A DNA stretch of 64,000 bases from CAWKCE01 sp032127035 (GTDB lineage: Bacteria > Actinomycetota > Actinomycetes > JAHEKZ01): the NCBI GenBank assembly GCA_963848085.1, contig CAWKCE010000005.1, forward strand, positions 124,001 through 188,000, given 5' to 3'. Position 1 is the first letter of the stretch; every line of letters begins with the position of its first letter. The translations under genes were made by a program, and so were the position numbers. Of this stretch, positions 1-7,108 are shown piece by piece. The notes below the pieces were generated by a model. The model searched no databases, had not been told where the DNA came from, and worked only from the letters and a program-made list of their open reading frames with translations.

Positions 1-218
1 ACGTCGGCAGCGGAGTACCGGCGGTGGGAACCAGCGGCGTGCCCACTCGGCCCCAGGCCATACCGCCGGTCCCAGGTGCGAAGCGTGGCCGGGGCGATTC
101 CCAGCTGGCGGGCCACGGCCGCGACGGTCAGCGCGACCGGCGGGTTGTCCGCGTGCGCATCGTCGGCGACAGGGGTGACCACGCGACCGATTGTCGGCCC
201 TGCGCGAGGAGGCCGCAC
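1..218 (-). CDS. MerR-type transcriptional regulator, N-terminal part (cut by window edge)
   Basis: Only the N-terminal ~72 codons lie in the window; the gene continues beyond base 1. The readable frame contains LTVAAVARQLGIAPATLRTW followed by DRRYGLGP and SHRRYS, the winged helix-turn-helix typical of MerR-family DNA-binding domains, especially actinobacterial ones with a separate C-terminal sensor domain. The effector domain is not visible, so the signal sensed is unknown. The start is uncertain: GTG at 218 and GTG at 182 are both possible and neither has a clear Shine-Dalgarno sequence. It diverges from the whiB-like gene, and an inverted repeat lies between them, suggesting control of the shared region. 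Confidence 0.75.
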   Translation of the reverse strand, partial: MRPPRAGPTIGRVVTPVADDAHADNPPVALTVAAVARQLGIAPATLRTWDRRYGLGPSGHAAGSHRRYSAAD

Positions 219-230
219 CTTGACTCGCAG

Positions 231-261
231 AACTTTGTCAACGTTTCTACTTGACCAACTT
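231..261. promoter_or_regulatory. Imperfect inverted repeat, candidate operator
   Basis: AACTTTGTCAA (231-241) and TTGACCAACTT (251-261) are inverted copies matching at 9 of 11 positions with a 9-bp spacer. The right arm contains the probable -35 of the whiB-like gene. Position and symmetry suit an operator, possibly for the divergent MerR-type regulator; that link is inference. Confidence 0.55.
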
Positions 262-279
262 CTGAAGCGGTATTAGCGT
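251..279 (+). promoter_or_regulatory. Candidate promoter of the whiB-like gene
   Basis: A -35 TTGACC (251-256), 17-bp spacing and a -10 TAGCGT (274-279) precede the start codon by about 43 bp. This matches the usual actinomycete housekeeping-sigma pattern. Confidence 0.5.
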
Positions 280-322
280 GTCCCCTGCACCGCTTGAACC
301 GCGCGACCTACGAGGAGTGACC

Positions 323-616
323 ATGGCTGACATCTCCCGCCTCCCGGGCCCGGTCGCCGACGTCTGGGACTGGCAGCTGCAAGGCACCTGCCGGACGTCC
401 GACCCGGACGTCTTCTTCCACCCTGAAGGCGAGCGGGGGCCGGCCCGGGTGAACCGCGAGCTCGCGGCCAAGGCAGTCTGCGCCACGTGCCCGGTGATTC
501 AGCAGTGCGCGGCGCACGCGTTGGCGGTGCGTGAGCCCTACGGAGTCTGGGGCGGCATGTCCGAGGAAGAGCGCGAAGCCCGCTACGCCAAGCGCAGCCT
601 GGCGCTGGTCGGCTGA
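323..616 (+). CDS. whiB3: WhiB-family iron-sulfur transcription factor (WhiB3/WhiD-like)
   Basis: A 97-aa WhiB-like protein. The four cluster-ligand cysteines are C23, C53, C56 and C62 (C-x2-C-x5-C for the last three), followed by the family's GVWGG turn near residue 74 and a basic C-terminus. Such proteins bind a redox/NO-sensitive [4Fe-4S] cluster and work with the principal sigma factor. The ATG at 323 is chosen because GAGGAG lies at a good distance upstream and the protein then has the family length; an in-frame upstream start at 278 would add 15 unconserved residues. Location next to groEL1-groES-tsaD matches whiB3 of mycobacteria and suggests orthology with Streptomyces whiD. The gene is convergent with groEL. 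Confidence 0.93.
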   Translation: MADISRLPGPVADVWDWQLQGTCRTSDPDVFFHPEGERGPARVNRELAAKAVCATCPVIQQCAAHALAVREPYGVWGGMSEEEREARYAKRSLALVG

Positions 617-679
617 GCCGACCCGCTCACCGGGCAGCCCCTCACGGGCGACCATGTCGCACCCGGCAAGCGGCCTCGG

Positions 680-2317
680 TCAGTGCCGGTGGCCGCCGGG
701 CCCGTGGCTGTGGCCATGTCCAGCGGCCGCCGCGCCCTCTGCGTTCTCCGGCCTCTCGGCCACCAAGGCTTCGGTGGTGAGGAGCAGCGCAGCGATCGAC
801 GCCGCGTTCTCCAGCGCCGAACGCGTGACCTTGAGCGGGTCGATGATGCCCGCCGCCACCAAGTCGCAGTACTCGCCGGTGGCCGCGTTGAGACCTTGGC
901 CCGTGGGCAGCTCCCGCGTGGTCGCGACCACGACACCACCGACGTGACCGGCGTTCTGGGCGATCCAGCGCAACGGCTCGACGAGCGAGGCAGCCACCAC
1001 GCGCACGCCGAACGCCTCGTCGCCGGTGCGTCCGAGGTCGCCGTCGAGGACACTCGCTGCGGACGCGAGGGCAGCTCCCCCGCCGACCACAATGCCCTCC
1101 TCGACCGCCGCCTTGGTGGCGGACACCGCGTCCTCGATGCGGTGCTTGCGCTCTTTCAGCTCGACTTCGGTGGCCGCGCCCACCGAGATCACGGCGACGC
1201 CACCGGCGATCTTCGCGAGTCGCTCCTGAAGCTTCTCGCGGTCCCAGTCGGACTCGACGGCGTCGATCTCGCGACGCAGCTGAGCCACTCGGTCGGCCAC
1301 CGCCTCCGGGCTGCCGCCGCCACCGACCACGGTGGTGGTGTCCTTGGTGACCACCACCCGGCGAGCGCTGCCGAGCACCTCGAGACCGACCTGGTCAAGC
1401 GACAGCCCGACCTCGGCGGCAACCACTTGACCTCCCGTGAGCACGGCCACGTCCTCGAGCATTGCCTTGCGGCGGTCGCCGAACCCCGGCGCCTTGACCG
1501 CCGCGGCGTTCAACCCGCCGCGGATCTTGTTCACCACGAGAGTGGAAAGGGCCTCGCCGTCCACGTCCTCGGCCACGAGCAGCAGCGGCTTCCCAGCCTG
1601 CACGACCTTCTCGAGGAGGGGAAGCAGGTCCGAGATCGCCGAGATCTTGCCCTGGTGGAGCAGGACGAGCGCGTCGTCGAGCACGGCCTCCATGCGCTCG
1701 GCGTCGGTGACGAAGTACGGCGAGATGTAGCCCTTGTCGAACTGCAGCCCCTCGGTCACCTCCAGCTCGGTTCCCATGGTGGTGCCCTCTTCGACGGTGA
1801 TGACGCCGTCCTTGCCCACCTTCTCCATCGCCTCGGCGATCAACGTGCCGATGGTGGCGTCTTGCGCCGAGATCGTCGCGACATCGGCGATGTCCTTGCT
1901 GCCGTCAACCTCCGTGCTGGCCTCGCGCAGCCGCTCGACCACCGCGAGGACGGCGGCTTCGATGCCCCGCTTCATGCCCATCGGGTTGGCGCCCGCGGTG
2001 ACCGCACGCAGCCCCTCGGCGACCATCGCCTGGGCGAGGACCGTGGCGGTCGTGGTGCCATCGCCGGCGACATCGTTGGTCCGGGTGGCGACCTCCTTGA
2101 CCAGCTGCGCTCCGAGGTCTGCGTAGGGGTCGTCGCACTCCACCTCGCGAGCGACGGTGACGCCGTCGTTGGTGATGGTGGGCGCACCCCACTGCTTGCC
2201 GATGACCACGTTGCGGCCCAGCGGACCCAACGTCGCCTTCACGGCGTCTGCGACGGTGTCGACGCCGAACTTCAGCGACTCACGGGCGGCGTGGTCGAAC
2301 TGCAGGATCTTGGGCAT
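680..2317 (-). CDS. groEL: Chaperonin GroEL1, 60 kDa subunit
   Basis: A 545-aa chaperonin that folds client proteins in the cytoplasm with GroES and ATP. The N-terminus MPKILQFDHAARESL, the nucleotide-binding GDGTTTATVL and the GGGVAVISVGA segment are diagnostic. The C-terminus is a histidine-rich tail (HGHSHGPGGHRH) instead of the usual Gly-Met repeats, as in the GroEL1 paralogues of actinobacteria that are co-transcribed with groES. The ATG at 2317 has GAGGA upstream; a longer open frame to 2407 has no conserved residues. It lies 143 bp downstream of groES in the same CIRCE-controlled unit. A second, Gly-Met-tailed GroEL elsewhere in the genome would be expected. Confidence 0.98.
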   Translation of the reverse strand: MPKILQFDHAARESLKFGVDTVADAVKATLGPLGRNVVIGKQWGAPTITNDGVTVAREVECDDPYADLGAQLVKEVATRTNDVAGDGTTTATVLAQAMVAEGLRAVTAGANPMGMKRGIEAAVLAVVERLREASTEVDGSKDIADVATISAQDATIGTLIAEAMEKVGKDGVITVEEGTTMGTELEVTEGLQFDKGYISPYFVTDAERMEAVLDDALVLLHQGKISAISDLLPLLEKVVQAGKPLLLVAEDVDGEALSTLVVNKIRGGLNAAAVKAPGFGDRRKAMLEDVAVLTGGQVVAAEVGLSLDQVGLEVLGSARRVVVTKDTTTVVGGGGSPEAVADRVAQLRREIDAVESDWDREKLQERLAKIAGGVAVISVGAATEVELKERKHRIEDAVSATKAAVEEGIVVGGGAALASAASVLDGDLGRTGDEAFGVRVVAASLVEPLRWIAQNAGHVGGVVVATTRELPTGQGLNAATGEYCDLVAAGIIDPLKVTRSALENAASIAALLLTTEALVAERPENAEGAAAAGHGHSHGPGGHRH

Positions 2318-2460
2318 GAGATGTCCTCGGCGCGGTGAGAGGGAGGTTCCGACGGGTTGGGACGGTGCGGGCGGCAGGGCCGAACGACCGACGCCCCGGT
2401 CAGCCAACGGCTTCCGGGGCGTCGGTCGGACAGCGATGCGTCAACCGTGGTGGGTGAGGC

Positions 2461-2760
2461 TCACTTCTCGATGATCGCGAGCACGTCGCGACCCGAGAGG
2501 ATGAGGTACTCCTCACCGTCGTACTTGATCTCTGTACCGCCGTACTTGCTGTACACGACGACGTCGCCCACGGCGATGTCGAGCGGGATGCGATTCTCGC
2601 CGTCCTCGTCCCAGCGACCCGGACCCACTGCAAGGACCTTGCCCTCCTGGGGCTTCTCCTTCGCGGTGTCCGGGATCACCAGACCCGACGCCGTGGTCTG
2701 CTCAGCGTCGAGAGTCTGGACGAGGATGCGGTCCTCAAGCGGCTTGATGGCAACCGACAC
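2461..2760 (-). CDS. groES: Co-chaperonin GroES
   Basis: A 99-aa, 10-kDa co-chaperonin that caps the GroEL ring. It starts MSVAIKPLEDRILVQ, contains the mobile-loop region and the conserved VAVGPGRWDEDG and GDVVVYSKYGGTEIKYDGEEYLIL motifs split through the middle and C-terminal parts, and has normal family length. Start is GTG at 2760 with GGGGAGGA about 8 bp upstream. First gene of the groES-groEL1 unit; a promoter overlapped by CIRCE lies about 110 bp upstream. Confidence 0.98.
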   Translation of the reverse strand: MSVAIKPLEDRILVQTLDAEQTTASGLVIPDTAKEKPQEGKVLAVGPGRWDEDGENRIPLDIAVGDVVVYSKYGGTEIKYDGEEYLILSGRDVLAIIEK

Positions 2761-2844
2761 GAGTAGGTCCTCCCCTTGCGGGATTCTTCAGGTAGATGGC
2801 CTGCGTCCGTGACCCGCCGTCGCGGGGTCGGGCCATGGAACGCG

Positions 2845-2871
2845 CTGGCACACTCACGGTGAGAGTGCCAG
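2845..2871. promoter_or_regulatory. Second, degenerate CIRCE-like palindrome
   Basis: CTGGCACAC-N9-GAGTGCCAG is a near-perfect 27-bp palindrome with the exact 9-bp spacing of CIRCE. The right half matches the CIRCE half-site GAGTGCTAA at 7 of 9 positions. It lies at the expected transcription start of groES, downstream of the canonical CIRCE. Confidence 0.6.
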
Positions 2872-2876
2872 GCACC

Positions 2877-2905
2877 AGACTAGGCAGGCGTTAGCACTCC
2901 GTCAA
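2877..2905 (-). promoter_or_regulatory. groES-groEL1 promoter
   Basis: Reading the minus strand, -35 TTGACG (2905-2900), 17 bp, and -10 TAGTCT (2882-2877). The -35 lies inside the CIRCE element, so HrcA bound there would block polymerase. Confidence 0.7.
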
Positions 2906-2917
2906 GCCGAGTGCCAA
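2891..2917. promoter_or_regulatory. CIRCE operator (HrcA site)
   Basis: TTAGCACTC (2891-2899), a 9-bp spacer, and GAGTGCCAA (2909-2917). The left half is a perfect consensus half-site and the right half differs at one base from GAGTGCTAA. It overlaps the -35 of the groES promoter, the arrangement known for HrcA repression of heat-shock operons. Confidence 0.93.
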
Positions 2918-2955
2918 GCGTCCCACCGAGCCGACCGGACGGGAGGTAAGCCACC

Positions 2956-4131
2956 GTGGACCTCGCCGCCGCCCGCCTCCTGCGCACCCCCGAGGCGCGC
3001 GCCCTGCTGGCTTCCCTCGGCCGGTACCGGCCAGAGACGGCGCTGGCCTGCGCGGAGGAGCTACGGGCCGCCGGACACCCGGCCGACCTGGTGGCGGTGG
3101 TGCTCACCCAGGCCCGGCTGGCGGCATCGGCGGCCGAGCGGCTGGCCCCCTGGGGCACGCGGCTGCTGCTCACCGACGACGGGGCGCAGCAGGCGACCCG
3201 CCCCGCGGTCGCCCGGCATCGGGCCCAGAGGTTCCGTGCCGCCGGTATCCCCACGGTCGCGGACCTCGGCTGCGGGATCGGTGTCGACGCGCTGGCGCTG
3301 GCGGAGGCCGGGCTCACCGTGGTCGCCGTCGAGCGGGACCCGGTCACCGCCGAGCTCGCCGCCGCCAACGCGGAGCGCCTCGGCCTGAGCCACCGCGTCA
3401 CGGTGACGGTTTCCCCAGCGCAGGACGCGGACCTCACCGGTGTTGGCGCCATCTTCGCCGACCCGTCTCGGCGGGCTGGTGGGCGCCGAGTGGCCGACCC
3501 CGCAGCCTGGTCCCCGCCGCTTGCCTGGGTGCTCTCCCTGCCGACACCCGAGCTAGCGGTCAAGGTCGCTCCTGGCCTCGGCGACACCGACGTACCCGAG
3601 GACGTCGAGCGCGAGCTGGTGTCACACGACGGCCACGTCGTGGAGGCCGCGTTGTACCGCGGGGCGCTGCGGTCCCCCGGCGTCCGGCATCGGGCCACCC
3701 TGCTGCCGGCCGGCGCCACGCTCACCGACGCGGACCTGCCGGCCGGTGGTCCCCGAGTGGGCAGACTCTCGGGCTACCTGTACGAGCCCGACGGAGCGGT
3801 CATCCGCGCCGGGCTGGTCGCCGCCGTCGCCGACCAGGTCGACGGCTCGTTGATCGACCCCACGCTGGCCTACGTGACGACACCCGGGCCCGCGGACACC
3901 CCGTTCGCCCGCGGCTTCCAGGTGGAGGCGGTCATGCCCTTCCAGCTGAAGGCCCTGCGGGCGGCGCTGCGGGAACGTGACATCGGGTCGGCCGAGATCA
4001 AGACGCGGGGTTCCGCGGTGGATCCGGAGGACCTGCGACGTCGGCTGCGGCTCAGAGGGCGCCAGGCGATCACGGTGCTGGTCACCCGCGTCCTCGGGGA
4101 GCCGGTCGCGATCCTGGCGAGGCGGATCTGA
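2956..4131 (+). CDS. Class I SAM-dependent methyltransferase with THUMP-like C-terminus
   Basis: A 391-aa protein. Residues ~1-95 are helical; motif I VADLGCGIGVDALALA (residues ~101-116) and the acidic VAVERDP strand form the SAM-binding site of a Rossmann-fold methyltransferase; IFADPSRRAGGRR follows. The C-terminal third (AEIKTRG, DPEDLRRRL, and ITVLVTRV) resembles the THUMP-like tail of this actinobacterial family. The substrate is unknown; RNA is suggested by the tail only. Start GTG at 2956 has GGAGGT upstream. It is divergent from groES and convergent with the small monooxygenase-like gene. Confidence 0.85.
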   Translation: MDLAAARLLRTPEARALLASLGRYRPETALACAEELRAAGHPADLVAVVLTQARLAASAAERLAPWGTRLLLTDDGAQQATRPAVARHRAQRFRAAGIPTVADLGCGIGVDALALAEAGLTVVAVERDPVTAELAAANAERLGLSHRVTVTVSPAQDADLTGVGAIFADPSRRAGGRRVADPAAWSPPLAWVLSLPTPELAVKVAPGLGDTDVPEDVERELVSHDGHVVEAALYRGALRSPGVRHRATLLPAGATLTDADLPAGGPRVGRLSGYLYEPDGAVIRAGLVAAVADQVDGSLIDPTLAYVTTPGPADTPFARGFQVEAVMPFQLKALRAALRERDIGSAEIKTRGSAVDPEDLRRRLRLRGRQAITVLVTRVLGEPVAILARRI

Positions 4132-4135
4132 CGCG

Positions 4136-4444
4136 TCAGCCGACGGGGACGACGACCCAGTGGTCGACGAACGGAGTACCTGCCAAGTAGGACTCCTCGT
4201 CGGGCACCGGCGTCATCTCGTGGGCCGCCCAGTCGGGGCCGAGGTAGCCCTCGAGCGAGGCCTCGTCCACCCACCGGGTGCTCAGCAGCACCCGCTCGTC
4301 GGCCGACCGGTGCGACCGGAGCACCTCACCGCCCAGGAAGCCGGCTGCCCCCTCCAGCGTCGGCCACACCTCCGCGGTCACGTACCGCAGCAGCTCGTCG
4401 ACCTTGTCCGGCTTCACCCGGGTCTCCCACATGCGCACGATCAT
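4136..4444 (-). CDS. Antibiotic biosynthesis monooxygenase (ABM)-like small protein
   Basis: A 102-aa protein (MIVRMWETRVKPDKVDELLRY near the start), with a dimeric alpha/beta-barrel ABM-like pattern: an N-terminal beta strand, an amphipathic helix, GFLGGEVLRS and ERVLLSTRWVDEASLEGYLG. Such folds include heme-degrading and quinol monooxygenases, but no specific substrate residues can be assigned. The ATG at 4444 is the only convincing start although its Shine-Dalgarno is weak. It follows tsaD at 43 bp on the same strand and ends four bases past the convergent methyltransferase stop. Confidence 0.75.
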   Translation of the reverse strand: MIVRMWETRVKPDKVDELLRYVTAEVWPTLEGAAGFLGGEVLRSHRSADERVLLSTRWVDEASLEGYLGPDWAAHEMTPVPDEESYLAGTPFVDHWVVVPVG

Positions 4445-4487
4445 CGGATCATCATGGACGAACCGGGGTTCACGTCGACACCTGGGG

Positions 4488-5534
4488 TCAGATCCGCACC
4501 CGGTCCACCGCCAGTGAGGAGTCCGCGGGGAAGGACAGGTCGGAGGGGGCCGCCCCCGCCGACACCAGTGCCGCCCCCAAGGCCGCGACCATGGCTCCGT
4601 TGTCGGTGCACAGCGACGGTCGCGGCACCCGAAGCACCACTCCGGCAGCGGCACATCGCTGCTCGGCGAGCACGCGCAGCCGGGAGTTCGCGGCCACACC
4701 TCCGCCGAGCAGCAGATGGGCCACGCCTTCCTGCCGGCACGCGTCGACTGCCTTGCGCGTGAGCACATCCACCACGGCCTCCTGGAACGACGCAGCCACA
4801 TCTGCCACCGGCACGCCCTCGCCGTCACGGCGCCGGGCCTCGACCCAGCGGGCGACCGAGGTCTTCAGACCCGAGAACGAGAAGTCGAACCGGTGCGCTG
4901 CCTGGTCGCGCTGCGCGGTGAGCCCACGCGGGAAGTCGATGGACCTGGCGTCACCGTCCCGAGCAGCCCGGTCGATCTCCGGCCCGCCGGGAAAGGACAT
5001 CCCCAGCAGCCGGGCCACCTTGTCGAACGCCTCTCCCGCGGCGTCATCGATCGTGGCCCCGAGCGGCGTCACGTCGCCGGTGAGGTCGTCCACCCGAAGC
5101 AGCGACGAGTGGCCGCCGGAGGCGAGCAGCGCAACCGCCGGCTCCGGCAGCGGCCCGTGCTCCAGCCGGTCGACGGCTACGTGGGCGGCCAGGTGGTTCA
5201 CCGCGTACAGCGGCTTGTCCAGGGCCAGGGCGTACGCCTTGGCTGCCGCCACACCGACGAGCAGGGCTCCCATCAGCCCCGGCCCGGCGGTGACCGCCAC
5301 CGCGTCGACATCGCGCCCGCTCACGCGGGCAGCTGCCAGCGCCCGCCGGACCGTCGGGACCATCGCCTCCAGGTGCGCCCGGCTGGCGATCTCCGGAACC
5401 ACTCCACCGAACCGGGCGTGGACGTCCACACTGCTGGCCACGGCGTCGGCCAACAAGGTGGTGCCGCGCACGACGCCGACCCCCGTCTCGTCGCAGGACG
5501 TCTCGATGCCGAGGACCAGGGGCTCGTCAGCCAT
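4488..5534 (-). CDS. tsaD: tRNA N6-adenosine threonylcarbamoyltransferase TsaD
   Basis: A 348-aa Kae1/Qri7/YgjD-family ATPase that transfers the threonylcarbamoyl group to A37 of ANN-decoding tRNAs (t6A). Visible are the N-terminal LGIETSCDETGVGVV, the metal-binding NHLAAH histidine pair, ASGGHSSLL, and the C-terminal GGGVAANSRLR with CTDNGAM. ATG at 5534 gives the canonical start; it overlaps the end of rimI by 8 bp. Its partners tsaB and tsaE are in the same operon. Confidence 0.98.
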   Translation of the reverse strand: MADEPLVLGIETSCDETGVGVVRGTTLLADAVASSVDVHARFGGVVPEIASRAHLEAMVPTVRRALAAARVSGRDVDAVAVTAGPGLMGALLVGVAAAKAYALALDKPLYAVNHLAAHVAVDRLEHGPLPEPAVALLASGGHSSLLRVDDLTGDVTPLGATIDDAAGEAFDKVARLLGMSFPGGPEIDRAARDGDARSIDFPRGLTAQRDQAAHRFDFSFSGLKTSVARWVEARRRDGEGVPVADVAASFQEAVVDVLTRKAVDACRQEGVAHLLLGGGVAANSRLRVLAEQRCAAAGVVLRVPRPSLCTDNGAMVAALGAALVSAGAAPSDLSFPADSSLAVDRVRI

Positions 5535-6006
5535 GAGCCGCCTCCGGGGCCAGCTCCCGCTGCATGACGAGCGCGTCGGAGCCGTCCGGGTAGTACCGGC
5601 TGCGGCGGGCGACCGGTTCGAACCCGGACCGCTCGTAGAGCATCCGGGCTGCCTTGTTGTCCGCGCCCACCTCAAGCATCAGCTTCCGGCAGCCGCGGTG
5701 TGTGGCTTCGGCGACGAGCGCCGCAAGCAGGAGACCGCCGAGCCCGCCACCCTGCAGGTTCGAGGCGACTGCCAGCGTCTGCACATCGGCCTCGGGCGGT
5801 GACAGGAGCACTCCGGCGTAGCCCACGACGTCGTGGCCGCGAACGGCGACCACATACCAGCGGGTCTCCGGGACACCCGCCAGCTCCGACCACAAGGCCT
5901 CGGGCGACCACGGGTCTCGCGGGAACAGCTGACGTTCGAGGCCGTGCACCGGCGCAGCGTCCCACCACCGCATGGGGCGCAGCTGGACGTCGTCCACCGC
6001 GGTCAC
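5527..6006 (-). CDS. rimI: Ribosomal protein alanine acetyltransferase RimI-like (GNAT)
   Basis: A 159-aa GNAT-fold N-acetyltransferase, probably acting on the N-terminus of a ribosomal protein. It shows LRPMRWWDAAPVHGLERQLFP, the acetyl-CoA P-loop region NLQGGGLGGLLLAAL, and C-terminal AARMLYERSGFEPVARRSRYY, typical of RimI. The GTG start at 6006 overlaps the tsaB stop by four bases (GTGA). A much longer open frame upstream is antisense-like noise and not conserved. Position between tsaB and tsaD is the usual actinobacterial order. Confidence 0.95.
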   Translation of the reverse strand: MTAVDDVQLRPMRWWDAAPVHGLERQLFPRDPWSPEALWSELAGVPETRWYVVAVRGHDVVGYAGVLLSPPEADVQTLAVASNLQGGGLGGLLLAALVAEATHRGCRKLMLEVGADNKAARMLYERSGFEPVARRSRYYPDGSDALVMQRELAPEAAHG

Positions 6007-6656
6007 TGGGGCGTCACTTCGCGGGGGACGCGCGCTGGAGTGACGTCCGGATGACGCAGGTACACCGGTGCCGGCGGCGCTGGGGCGACCCCCGAGCCGA
6101 GCTCGGCCGCTGCCAGCAGGCCAAGCGCCCCGGCGGACGGCAGGTCCGGACCGCGAACGTCGACGAACCGGTCGGCGAAGGGAGTCCCGCCCGCACCGAC
6201 CACCGGCATGCCCGTCACCGCGACGGCCACGTCGTCCGGTGCGGCCGCCTGTGGACCGAAGACCCGGGACCGCGGCTCGTCGTAGATCGCCCAGAACACC
6301 TCTCGACGGCGAGCATCGGTCACGACCGCAAACCGCCCGGTGAGACCGGAGCCGGCCGCGAAGGCGTCCAGGGTGACCACGCCATGGACCGGCACCTCGA
6401 GGGCCGCCCCGAGCGACTGAGCAGTGACCAGGCCGACCCGCAGTCCGGTGTAGGCGCCCGGCCCGACACCGACCGCGACCGCGTCCACCAACGACATCGC
6501 CACGCCGCAGTCTGCGAGGACCTCGCGCACCAACGGCGCCAGCACCTCGGCGTGGCCACGGGCATCCACGTGACTTCGCTCGGCCAGCACCTCGCCGTCG
6601 GCCACGACGGCCACCGTGGTGGCCGCGGTCGCGGTGTCGAGAGCGAGGAGGAGCAC
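6003..6656 (-). CDS. tsaB: tRNA threonylcarbamoyladenosine biosynthesis protein TsaB
   Basis: A 217-aa member of the ASKHA fold that dimerises with TsaD. Diagnostic segments are LLLALDTATAATTVAVV at the N-terminus, VGVGPGAYTGLRVGLVTAQSL, and VVTDARRREVFWAIYD. It starts GTG at 6656, 12 bases beyond the tsaE stop, and ends in a GTGA overlap with rimI. Length is at the shorter end of the family but complete. Confidence 0.96.
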   Translation of the reverse strand: MLLLALDTATAATTVAVVADGEVLAERSHVDARGHAEVLAPLVREVLADCGVAMSLVDAVAVGVGPGAYTGLRVGLVTAQSLGAALEVPVHGVVTLDAFAAGSGLTGRFAVVTDARRREVFWAIYDEPRSRVFGPQAAAPDDVAVAVTGMPVVGAGGTPFADRFVDVRGPDLPSAGALGLLAAAELGSGVAPAPPAPVYLRHPDVTPARVPREVTPQ

Positions 6657-6667
6657 GGTGCCCGAGG

Positions 6668-7108
6668 CTAGACGAGGTGTGAGGGGAGAGTGACGCGGCG
6701 CCGGTCCGAGTCCGGATCCACGCGATCCAGCCGCACCACTTGCGGCGGGGAGCCGAGCACATCAGCCAGGCCCTCTCCCCACTCGACGACGACCACCGAC
6801 GTCGCCAGCGACGCCCCAAGGTCGAGGTCGTCCAGCTCGAGGCGCCCGTGCAGCCGGTAGGCATCGACGTGGACCAGGTCCGGTCCGTCTGCGGCGGACG
6901 GGTGCACGCGGGCGAGGACGAACGTCGGCGACGTCACTGCTCCGGTGACGCCGAGCCCGGCAGCGACACCTTGGACCAGAGTGGTCTTGCCCGCCCCAAG
7001 CGGTCCGGTCAGCACCACGACGTCGCCGCCCCGCAGATGCGCCGCCAGGCGTCGGCCCAGGTCGCGCATGTCCTGGGCGGTCTCGACGTCGACCTCGGTG
7101 CGGCTCAC
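6668..7108 (-). CDS. tsaE: tRNA threonylcarbamoyladenosine biosynthesis ATPase TsaE
   Basis: A 146-aa P-loop ATPase that energises the TsaB-TsaD complex. The Walker A GPLGAGKTT is at residues ~35-43; SPTFVLARVH and HVDAYRL, typical of the family, follow. It overlaps the upstream hydrolase by four bases (ATGA), so the two are translationally coupled. Confidence 0.96.
   Translation of the reverse strand: MSRTEVDVETAQDMRDLGRRLAAHLRGGDVVVLTGPLGAGKTTLVQGVAAGLGVTGAVTSPTFVLARVHPSAADGPDLVHVDAYRLHGRLELDDLDLGASLATSVVVVEWGEGLADVLGSPPQVVRLDRVDPDSDRRRVTLPSHLV

Noticed and set aside
236..241. TTGACA on the minus strand as the -35 of the MerR-type gene
   Set aside because: At 16-18 bp spacing no TAnnnT-like -10 is present, and the spot coincides with the likely start codon; it is better explained as an arm of the palindrome.
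683..2338. Long open frame antisense to groEL (and similar ones opposite rpoB, rpoC and fusA)
   Set aside because: High-GC codon bias leaves antisense frames open; the sequences are Arg/His-rich without motifs and the opposite strand is a certain gene.
5527..6864. Single long protein covering rimI and tsaB
   Set aside because: Only the last 159 residues are conserved as RimI; the upstream part is a shadow of tsaB and tsaE.
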